Shown: positions 23,909-33,630 of the stretch, in pieces
Numbering within the stretch: position 1 is the first letter of the stretch
Layout: every line of letters begins with the position of its first letter
Source of the DNA: Malus domestica
Taxonomy: Eukaryota; Streptophyta; Magnoliopsida; Rosales; Rosaceae
Length of the DNA: 64,000 bases
NCBI RefSeq assembly: GCF_042453785.1
Contig: NC_091675.1
Span: forward strand, 3,670,501 to 3,734,500
Direction of reading: 5' to 3'
The notes under the pieces: model-generated
What the model was told of the DNA's origin: nothing
Seen by the model: only the letters and a program-made list of their open reading frames with translations
Database searches by the model: none
Made by a program: the position numbers and the translations under genes

Positions 23909-26042
23909 ATGAACAGAGTAATGCAAGCACCGTACGATGCTACCGTCCGGTTCGCGCTGGCTTCGCTGGAGCGGAATCTGCTGCCGGACGCCGTCGTGAG
24001 GCGGCTGACACGGCTGCTCTTGGCGAGCCGTCTCCGGTCCGGTTACAGGCCTTCCTCCGAGCTCCAGCTTTCCGACCTCCTTCAATTCGTGCAATGTAAC
24101 GTAACACTTCCTCCTCTCTGTAGTCTCAAATTTGTACCAACTGGTAGCTGCTTTGGATGTTATTTTGGAAATTTTGACGTCATTAAGTAAAAGTTTAGTA
24201 AAATTTATGCAGCTTTGAAGGAGATGCCCATAGCCATAAAGACTGATGATCCAAAAGCTCAACACTATGAAGTTCCCACATCTTTTTTCAAGATGGTGCT
24301 TGGGAAAAATCTCAAATATAGGTATTTTTTGGGTTTTGTTTTGTCGGAAATATGCACAAATAGATCTGATTACAAAAATAAAAAAGTACATTACATAATA
24401 TTGTATAACATACAATGATGGATTTAAGAGTGGGATGTGCGTTGAAGAATCCAACACAATTTAACGGATGGATCCAAGCCACTTTTATTTTTACTTTTCT
24501 TTTAAACAAACAATATTTGGATCTAAACCACTTAAATGACAATGCATATTATACAACGGTTTGAGCTAGGGTTCAACAGGTCAGGATTTGAATAGGTCAC
24601 CGTCAGGGTTCGATTCCTTCCGATGTAAGCACACACAAGAAAGAAAAAAAAACACAAACCGAGGTTCACATATATAGTCTATTGTTTGTTTAGTGTGCAT
24701 TATTATATCTTAGATTAAAAGTTTGTAACCAGTTTTGTCCGCGCATCTTATCCTTTTCTTTCTATTTTAGTTCCATTAATTTTGGGAGATTGTCTGATAT
24801 TGATAAGGGTTAGTGCAGTTGTTGCTACTTCAATGATGAGTCAAGCACATTGGAGGATGCTGAGAAAGCAATGTTGGAGCTCTACTGTGAAAGGTCACAG
24901 ATAAGAGATGGTCACACTGTTCTTGACGTTGGGTGTGGCTGGGGATCTTTGTCTTTGTACATTGCGCAGAAATACAACAACTGCAAGGTTACCGGGATCT
25001 GCAACTCAACGACACAAAAAGCTTTTATAGAAGAACAATGCCGGTGCGTAAATGATTAATTGTTTACCAGATTGAGTTGCTAGACTATGTGCTGCTAATT
25101 TGTTTTGTTTCCTGTTTGAAGGAATCTTCAGCTGCAGAATGTGGAGATCATCGTCGGAGATATCAGCACGTTTGAAATGGAGGCTTCCTTTGACCGAATA
25201 TTTTCAATTGAAATGTTTGAGGTAAAAGGTTTTTCCTTGCGGTGTGATGCGGTAGATATGATGTTTGTAGTCGTTTATTTGGTTGAAGAATTGGGCATTG
25301 ACAGCATATGAAGAACTATAAGGATCTTCTGAAGAAGATATCCGGGTGGATGAAAGACGACGGCCTTCTGTTTGTTCATCATTTCTGCCATAAAGCATTT
25401 GCTTACCACTTTGAGGTGAACCTTACGAAGTTTTTTTTTTTTTTTTGCTTAATAGCACCTTCGTGCGCATTACATGTATAACTCTCATGCCTGAATCTGA
25501 TGTAGGATAAAAGTGAAGATGACTGGATTACTAGGTACTTCTTCAGCGGGGGTACAATGCCCTCAGCAAATCTGCTACTTTATTTCCAGGTGATCCCTTA
25601 AAAACTCTGAATTCAATCATTCCCTCGTCGAATAATCTTACTACGAACGCTTCATAACGTTATTGTATTAAGGAAAGATTGTTCTTGGTGATGATTTTTG
25701 TGCAGGATGATGTTTCCATTGTGAATCATTGGCTCGTCAACGGGAAGCACTACGCGCAAACAAGGTGCGTACGTTTGAAATCTCTAACCTGTTTCGTAAC
25801 CAAAAACAGAACTCTATGACCGAAAAATGAAAACCCTTTTACGTTGCAGTGAAGAGTGGCTCAAAAGAATGGATCGGAACACGGCTTCCATAAAACCGAT
25901 CATGGAGTCAACTTACGGCAAGGATTCAGCCGTGAAGTGGACGGTTTATTGGCGAACATTCTTCATTTCCGTTGCAGAACTCTTCGGGTACAACAACGGA
26001 GAAGAATGGATGGTTGTTCATTTCCTATTCAAGAAGAAATGA
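23909..26042 (+). CDS. Coclaurine N-methyltransferase-like / cyclopropane-fatty-acid-synthase-like SAM methyltransferase
   Basis: A class I SAM-dependent methyltransferase of the CNMT-like family found in most dicots; the substrate in non-alkaloid plants is not established. Eight exons, 23909-24095, 24213-24321, 24819-25043, 25122-25221, 25305-25415, 25506-25589, 25706-25764 and 25850-26042, join in frame to 355 residues, the usual length. The N-terminal helix region includes [20 protein letters not shown]. Motif I is [16 protein letters not shown], followed by [36 protein letters not shown] with the family acidic residue, [17 protein letters not shown], and the ending [20 protein letters not shown] chose the ATG at 23909 because [14 protein letters not shown] matches family starts; an in-frame ATG at 23873 would add 12 residues. 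The start lies only 208 bp right of the hAT element. Confidence 0.93.
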
Positions 26043-27891
26043 AGCAAACAAAGCTCTGTTCTGACACGAGGCAATGGCGATGGAAAATCGAGTGCATCTT
26101 CGTTGTTCAATAATGTTTCCTTCATCTTAACTTTGTAACAGCAGTCAGCGGTCAGCAATGTCAAAAGGAAATCAAGCGCGTATTTGTTGTTCAATAATGT
26201 GACTGTTGAGGGATTGTAAAAGTATAAACCCTTCAAATTATTAGACAGTTTGCTGGTTGATCACACAAAACCCTAACAGAAAACTAACCAAATTTCATGT
26301 CTGTTGTTCCCAAATTTCGTGTCTCCCCTTATGTCTCTTCTCTAATTGCATGACACATGTTGAGCTGGGTGGCCAAAGGATTTTCAAGAACTCTACTTTT
26401 TTAATGCAAAATAATAGAAATTAACAGCGTTGAACTTATGTTAAAATTGAAAGACACGTGTCAAGAAATTAGAGAAGAGACACAAAGAAGACACAAATTT
26501 TGAGGAAAACAAACCCGCAGCCATAAAAATGAATGTGTGGATAACGCTACCCAATTTCCAATCATCTATATGTAAGGTTGTGAATGACAATGAATGATGT
26601 ATTGGATTACTTATGTTGTAGGCCACTTGTTTATTGAGTTGTTAACAACTTAAGTAATCTGATAGTCCAAACGAAATAAGGATTATGGAGTCTTATCCTT
26701 TGCAATTGACCTAAAAGAAATCTGATGGATTTCACTACAAAGATACAGTATCATGGTGGGACTTAAACACTTAAGTGATAGGGTTCGACTTTCACAACCA
26801 ATAATAGGCTGGTTGTGATTAAACCCTAATGATATAAATATTATGGTTAAGTCCCTGCTTCCATACGCTTAATCTCTCAGATACGCTGAACCCTATTCAT
26901 ATAGCAGAGAGATATTATTGAAGTACTGGAAGTAGAAGACAACCTAGAAATCTGCAATGTCTTCCGTATTCTACAGATAAGTTTAATATAATTAGTTAAT
27001 CTCTATTTTATATTGATTTGATTTATTCGTGATCCTAATGTCTTGTTGTTGTGATTTCAGAATATGTCTTACACTATATTCAATTCTTTTGAAATCAATT
27101 GTCTATAGTCAATGGTTTCCATGCCACTATTTAATGTAGCTCAACCATTTCTTATTATGTGAATAAAAAAACATAAACAATAAATCTTAATTATTATACC
27201 AAAGATTTAAGGGAAAAAAAATTCTCTTGTTTTATTTAGATATATGTTATGAATTTATAAAACTCATCAGTATCGTCATTTGATATATCTCTCAATTGTA
27301 AGTAAGAATTTTCTCTCTTGTATATAGATGCATTTGCTTGCACATAGAGTTTACTTGAGAAATACATTACATATTTCAACTACTTTGTTGAATGCATGTG
27401 ACACATAATGTAAATAATTATAGCATCACATGCATCCTTACTACCATGTGTTTAAAAAAAAAAAAAAAGTTAGCTAGTGGTTTCGTCAAGGCAATCCATC
27501 ATTCTGGGTTGAGAAGACTCGCTAAAACATTTTAGCTTCTTCTTGGTCATTATTGCGTGAGTCACCAATACGAGAAATCAAACTCATGATGTTGTGTGAA
27601 TGCTGGCCTGAAATTTGTCTCCAATCACTAAGCATCTGGATGAGCATTTGAAGTCACGCGACGGCTCTCATGAAGTTTGTATTGCTAAGCTAAGCAAGAG
27701 GACAAAGAAGCTTGATGAAAAATTGCAAGATAATCTTTTCTATTGTCCAAATTATTCCCCCATTATTTCCTTAGAATTCCTTTTGTTTCCCAAATATAGA
27801 GCAACGTTATCAGTTTGATACCTTAGACCAAGGAATTAACAAGATGCCCCTCAACATACTTAATTTAATGGGCTAACAACAATTCACCACC
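26043..27891. other. AT-rich intergenic region downstream of the CNMT-like gene
   Basis: The first 200 bases are probably the 3' untranslated region and carry an imperfect duplication of TTGTTCAATAATGT (about 26103 and 26188). The remainder has no recognised gene. A weak 67-codon frame at 27615-27818 has heptad-like Lys/Leu spacing but no family match. Confidence 0.4.
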
Positions 27892-29051
27892 TGTTGACCC
27901 TAGAAATTACAAAGCCTACGTGGCGCGCAGGCCAAGTATATTCTAAGCTAACTACGTCCTTCGGTGATTGCGGGCGTGCCAACTCGTCGGCCGGGGCTCG
28001 GCCGAGGAGTAAATTTGATGATGCTGCGTTGGGTCGCGCTACTGACTTCTGCGTCTTGCGATTGCGGCCGAGAAAGGAACACGTCTCGGCCTCTTGGGTT
28101 CTCGAGCCTGAAGACAAGGCTGCTATTTCTTACAAAGTTCACGAACCGAATTCGGCTTGCAATGTGCCGAATGTAATAACTGTGACACCTCACCTCGCCG
28201 AGAAGGCTAATGAGATGACCTCGACCAACAAGGATTCGAAAACCCTTCTCGACCGAGACTTGGATAGGTAATCGACCGTTCTCGCCGCAGTGCTGTTGAT
28301 GCCAACGGAAGATACTGCGAGACCGACCGACTCTACGGTGACAGAGCTATCTATGCCGACTTAAGATATCATCGGTTGCTTCCACAGTGCTGTTGATGCC
28401 AACGGAAGATGTGTCAGCGAAAAAGGAAAAGAAAAAAATCTCAAGTTGTGAGAGTTTGCGCAGGGCAATTTTGTATTGATTTTGTGGGTTGGAGGTCCCC
28501 TTGAATGATGCACAGCCTCCTCTATTTATAGCACTAGATACCTTTGAAGTCGAGTCAAAACCCTACTCGAACTAGGTCTTCTTCTCCGGATCAAACACCC
28601 ACTCGACCAGTCCTATGTTTACTAGGATTGTGAGCCTAGTCCTCTATTGAGCCGGATTCACTTCCGGGTTATTACCCTTGCCGAGACTACTTATCGCGTT
28701 AGGACTCGACTAGTAAATGTAATATGACCTAGCCGACCTAGGTTTAGGAGCCCACGTACTAAATGATCCAAGGCTCCCCTGTCGCCAGGCCTCCCGGGCC
28801 GAGAGTGGTTCTATACTCGGCCCAACATGTTAATTTGAGCCCAAACACTCTTACTTGAGGATATAATTTGCATCATATCCATCCCGTTTAAGAATATGTC
28901 AAGATAATTCAAATTAAAAGATAATCATGATAAAAACCATAATATTATCTTTTAACAAAAATATTTTCACTTTTCCATCCGACGGCTGAGAACTATGTTT
29001 ACTCTACGGTCTCGATTACACGGGCCGATGATGTAAATTTGGGTCCAAACA
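27892..29051 (-). repeat. LTR of the non-autonomous element (left copy, 3' LTR on the minus strand)
   Basis: 1160-bp LTR. Minus-strand TATAAATAGA at 28521-28530 is a good TATA box for LTR-driven transcription. A 26-bp sequence starting CAGTGCTGTTGATGCC is repeated inside the LTR about 97 bp apart (near 28289 and 28386). Confidence 0.85.
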
Positions 29052-29344
29052 TTGCCCCCCAGTTTCCTTGAACTTCGGCTCGTAAGCCGAATGATTAAGG
29101 AAATTAAGTATCTCCAGCCTAATCAGATGTACTTTTGACCGTCATCCCTTGCTGCTGTTTACTCACGGCTCCTTTCGACCAAAGAACAACTCATGGCCGA
29201 AGATAAACAGTTATGAACCAGGGTCGAGAAGAATTGGAATTGGGGTCGAGGATAAATTTGGCCGAGGTCGAGAAGAGTCTTTTCTTGGCAGCTCGGCCTG
29301 CCTACATATATATGCATATCAAACCCATTGTCAGCAATCATGAC

Positions 29345-29350
<6 letters not shown>

Positions 29351-29378
<28 letters not shown>

Positions 29379-29380
29379 AC
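29351..29380. repeat. AT dinucleotide microsatellite inside the LTR element
   Basis: About 15 TA units interrupt the interior of the non-autonomous LTR element, downstream (minus strand) of its ORF. Confidence 0.85.
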
Positions 29381-29658
29381 CTCAAAACAGCAACCATGAC
29401 TTATTCGGCCAAACTTTGACCCTAGCATCTTCCTGATTAAATGGTTTTGAAACTTGTCCCCACACTTTAACCATAGGCATGGTACTATTGATAGCAGCGA
29501 AAATAACTCTTCTCGGGTCGGCTTGTTTGTCGAGCTCGGCTAAAAACAAAATGACCAAAATTTTGCCGAGCACACCACTTGTTGCCCCTCTTATTTTCTT
29601 AAGTATCGGTCAAGGGCCGAATGGTTAAGAAAATAATTTATTATATATAATTATATTT

Positions 29659-30534
29659 TTAGCAAACGAAAAGAAAAGTGGCCGAAACGTAGTCAGGAGG
29701 AGGCCAACGATGCTTTATTCCAAGCCAAGATCTTTTTACATCAAAATTTTCACTTTGACATTTTCCAAAACCGAATAAAAAATCATCTCCCAATATTTCT
29801 GACTTGGTGAAATATTTTGCATTTTCGGCCGCCGAATGTGTGGAACAAGTATTATGCCCCCCAGGCATAATTTCGGCGTTTAATTCAAACAACTTAGCCG
29901 AATAGGATTTCTCCATATCGACTTTATCGCCAATAATCATATCAATTGGCGTAGATTCTTGGGCTAGGCCAATATCTCGGCCTCGTTCGTCATTGGAGCA
30001 CTCCTCTGACGAATCATTTTCTGAGTCGATTTGTGGCTCAGAAACTTTAACTTTTTCTTCTAGGCCTACCACACTTCCAGTCTCGACCGAAAAAATAGGT
30101 GGCCTAGGTTTTTCTTCGTGGCCGACCATATCCTCAGCCTCGACCGAAAAAATAGGTGGCCTTTGTTCTTCGGCCAAATTAACAATTTTCTTAGGCCGAT
30201 GTCTGATTACGGCCGGAGCGAAAAATTGCCCCCCGGCCTTTGAGCCTAACCATTTTTCAAATGGAATTGATCTGTAATCAGAAACGTAAGGAAAATTTTC
30301 TTCATCTAGCCAGGCATTAAATCGAGCCCTGTCTTCATTTACCCATTGCCTTTGCAGGGTAACAGGAGCTTTTATTCTCAACATGCAAGCGAATGACTTT
30401 TGCATCTCTCCATGGCCACGAAGAACTTTTTCCACTTCCAAAGATCTTTTACATTCCTCATTGTGTTTTCTCAATTCCTCTAGGAGCTCGTACAATCGGC
30501 TACGTTGAGCCAGATTGGAATCTTGATATATCAT
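29659..30534 (-). CDS. Unknown 291-residue protein encoded by the non-autonomous LTR element
   Basis: The only sizeable open frame in the element, beginning 47 bp inside the minus-strand 5' LTR edge. It opens MIYQDSNLAQRSRLYELLEE, a likely helical or coiled segment rich in Glu, Arg and Lys. A conserved-looking block RARFNAWLDEENFPYVSDYR follows, then a duplicated motif RPPIFSVE (two copies about 20 residues apart) and an acidic Ser-rich tail (NDSSEECSNDERG). I see no CCHC knuckle, protease, polymerase or integrase motif. It could be a diverged gag-like or ORF1 protein of Tat/Ogre-type elements, or a captured host sequence; I cannot decide. Codons are used normally. Confidence 0.5.
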   Translation of the reverse strand: MIYQDSNLAQRSRLYELLEELRKHNEECKRSLEVEKVLRGHGEMQKSFACMLRIKAPVTLQRQWVNEDRARFNAWLDEENFPYVSDYRSIPFEKWLGSKAGGQFFAPAVIRHRPKKIVNLAEEQRPPIFSVEAEDMVGHEEKPRPPIFSVETGSVVGLEEKVKVSEPQIDSENDSSEECSNDERGRDIGLAQESTPIDMIIGDKVDMEKSYSAKLFELNAEIMPGGHNTCSTHSAAENAKYFTKSEILGDDFLFGFGKCQSENFDVKRSWLGIKHRWPPPDYVSATFLFVC

Positions 30535-30580
30535 ATGAACTTCGTAGTATTAGCACTGGGTCCCACCGAGCGTGCCAAAA

Positions 30581-31740
30581 TGTTGACCCTAGAAATTACA
30601 AAGCCTACGTGGCGCGCAGGCCAAGTATATTCTAAGCTAACTACGTCCTTCGGTGATTGCGGGCGTGCCAACTCGTCGGCCGGGGCTCGGCCGAGGAGTA
30701 AATTTGATGATGCTGCGTTGGGTCGCGCTACTGACTTCTGCGTCTTGCGATTGCGGCCGAGAAAGGAACACGTCTCGGCCTCTTGGGTTCTCGAGCCTGA
30801 AGACAAGGCTGCTATTTCTTACAAAGTTCACGAACCGAATTCGGCTTGCAATGTGCCGAATGTAATAACTGTGACACCTCACCTCGCCGAGAAGGCTAAT
30901 GAGATGACCTCGACCAACAAGGATTCGAAAACCCTTCTCGACCGAGACTTGGATAGGTAATCGACCGTTCTCGCCGCAGTGCTGTTGATGCCAACGGAAG
31001 ATACTGCGAGACCGACCGACTCTACGGTGACAGAGCTATCTATGCCGACTTAAGATATCACCGGTTGCTTCCACAGTGCTGTTGATGCCAACGGAAGATG
31101 TGTCAGCGAAAAAGGAAAAGAAAAAAATCTCAAGTTGTGAGAGTTTGCGCAGGGCAATTTTGTATTGATTTTGTGGGTTGGAGGTCCCCTTGAATGATGC
31201 ACAGCCTCCTCTATTTATAGCACTAGATACCTTTGAAGTCGAGTCAAAACCCTACTCGAACTAGGTCTTCTTCTCCGGATCAAACACCCACTCGACCAGT
31301 CCTATGTTTACTAGGATTGTGAGCCTAGTCCTCTATTGAGCCGGATTCACTTCCGGGTTATTACCCTTGCCGAGACTACTTATCGCGTTAGGACTCGACT
31401 AGTAAATGTAATATGACCTAGCCGACCTAGGTTTAGGAGCCCACGTACTAAATGATCCAAGGCTCCCCTGTCGCCAGGCCTCCCGGGCCGAGAGTGGTTC
31501 TATACTCGGCCCAACATGTTAATTTGAGCCCAAACACTCTTACTTGAGGATATAATTTGCATCATATCCATCCCGTTTAAGAATATGTCAAGATAATTCA
31601 AATTAAAAGATAATCATGATAAAAACCATAATATTATCTTTTAACAAAAATATTTTCACTTTTCCATCCGACGGCTGAGAACTATGTTTACTCTACGGTC
31701 TCGATTACACGGGCCGATGATGTAAATTTGGGTCCAAACA
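30581..31740 (-). repeat. LTR of the non-autonomous element (right copy, 5' LTR on the minus strand)
   Basis: 1160-bp partner of 27892-29051, with the same TATA box at about 31210-31219 (minus strand). Confidence 0.85.
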
Positions 31741-31745
31741 CCACC

Positions 31746-32673
31746 AATATCGAGGTTGGAGGTGATTTCAAAATGAGCCATAATTTTTTTTTTCATCTTA
31801 CACTTTAAGGTATTAAAATTGTATCAATTTATATTTTCGTCAAATTTATTGTTAATTATTTATGTAATTTTGATGTGGTGGGCTTGAAATTCTTATATAA
31901 GCTAATGTATACGCCATATTCCCATGACAAAGCCAACAAAAACATTCATCAATTTAATGTATGATAGATATTAAAAGAGACCAAATGCGTAGATTAATAC
32001 ATTTCAAAATTTTAGAAGTGCAATGTAAAAAAAATTTAAAATATCATACCTCACTTTAAAAATCATCTCAAATTTGAGAAGTGTAAAATGTAATCCGTCC
32101 TAAATTAATTGCTGATAATATTGTAAAAAAAAATGATGTGGAGAGATTTTTCCATATATTGGGTTTTCAACAGATGTTTCACATTTTATAATACAAGTGA
32201 AGGAAATGATATATTTTGACGTGTCCCTCTATATATTTTATGACACGTGGAGTACCTACTTGAATACATGACAAATTTCTCTTAAGTAAAATGTTAGAGA
32301 GATAATCTATTCATATCACATTTATAAATCATATAACGTGTCACTAATAGAAAATAAACTCGTTAATCAAACATTTAAGTAATACTTTAATCATCAATAT
32401 CCATGTTTTGTAATTTAAAATTTGGTTCCATAGCATTATCTTTACCATATATAATTTAAATAAATAATGTCTCTAACATTCTCGTGGTTCGAAATGTCGA
32501 CAATGCACAAGAAAAAAAAAAAAGTCCACGTGTAAAATTGGTCAGAAAAGACCCGTACGTTACACGTTATAAAGTCGTGAGAACTGATGATGAGTCCCAC
32601 TCGCACGCATTCGAAATCTGAACTCGAAAAACTCTCTCATCCCTCGCGAGTATCACACTCGTCGTCGCTTGCT
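31746..32673. promoter_or_regulatory. Promoter region of the aminopeptidase M1 gene
   Basis: AT-rich sequence ending at the APM1 start codon. TATAAA at 32568-32573 lies about 100 bp before the ATG. G-box cores CACGTG occur at 32527-32532 and at 32244-32249 (as ACACGTGG, an ABRE-like form). These are candidate sites only; such short motifs also occur by chance. Confidence 0.45.
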
Positions 32674-33570
32674 ATGGAGCAGTTCAAAGGCCAGCCCCGG
32701 CTTCCGAAATTCGCCGTCCCGAAACGGTACGACGTGAAGCTGAAGCCTGACCTCGCCGCCTGCAAATTCGGCGGCTCCGTCGCCATCGGCCTCGATATCG
32801 TCGCCGATACCAAATTCGTCGTCCTCAATGCCGCCGAGCTCACCGTCAACGCCGGTTCCGTCTCTTTCACTCACGGAGGCTCGTCCAAGGTAATATCAGA
32901 TCGATGCGCATTTTCTTTTCAAAAATTGTAAAACTACAAAAAGTAGAGTTGAGGAGTTTGGCTGATGAAATTTCATTGTTTTTAGGTTGATCTGTTTATT
33001 AATAGTCGATTGGTAAATCTAAAGTGACTTAATCAATCGTTAATTAGTTTTAATTTGGTTTAATTACTGCTCTGTTTCTGATTTGTGAGCAAGTGAATAG
33101 ATTGCAATTGATAGAATGATTGTAACATTGTCAACTTTACTGCCTTGTTTGGCTGGTCAGATATTTACTGAATGAGTAAATGAACGTTTGAGCAGGTGTT
33201 CAAGCCTTCGAAAGCTGAGACGTTCGAAGAGGATGGGATTTTGGTTTTGGAGTTTGGAGAGATGCTTCCGATTGGGTCTGGAGTTTTGGCTATTGAGTTT
33301 GAGGGAATTTTGAATGACAAGATGAAGGGGTTCTATAGAAGGTAATTTTGGAATGCTAGAATTTTTAGGCAGTCCATCGTCGTTTGTTTTTTCGATATTA
33401 TAAGATATCAATGGTATAGATATGTCTAAAATTTGATTTGTTTTGTGAAGTACATATGAGTACAACGGTGAGAAGAAAAATATGGCAGTTACACAGTTTG
33501 AACCGGTTGATGCCAGGCGGTGCTTTCCATGTTGGGATGAACCTGCTTGCAAGGTTACTCTCTCTCTCTC

Positions 33571-33630
<60 letters not shown>

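Larger units (their letters stand above)
27892..31740 (-). mobile_element. Non-autonomous LTR retrotransposon with one unknown ORF (minus strand), very young
   Basis: LTRs at 27892-29051 and 30581-31740 are each 1160 bp and differ at about one position by eye. The 5-bp duplication CCACC flanks the element (27887-27891 and 31741-31745). Read on the minus strand it has the form TGTTTGG...GTCAACA. A likely primer-binding site, TTTTGGCACGCTCGG, lies just inside the minus-strand 5' LTR (about 30566-30580), and a G-rich polypurine tract ending GGGGGGCAA lies just inside the other (29052-29067). The 1529-bp interior holds no protease, reverse transcriptase, RNase H or integrase, only one open frame at 29659-30534. 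The primer site and purine tract suggest a Ty3/gypsy Tat-like origin (inference). The element must have used enzymes from an autonomous relative, probably within the last hundred thousand years. Confidence 0.85.

Noticed and set aside
24570-24640. A box-B-like GGTTCGATTCC in an intron of the CNMT-like gene, suggesting a tRNA or SINE
   Set aside because: No cloverleaf can be formed and no box A at the right distance was found; a SINE scrap is possible but unsupported.
27615-27818. A 67-codon frame with coiled-coil-like spacing
   Set aside because: Too short, no homologous family recognised and no splice context.
27894-28271. Open frames of 64-125 codons in the LTRs of the non-autonomous element
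   Set aside because: They occur identically in both LTRs on both strands and overlap each other, so they are chance frames.
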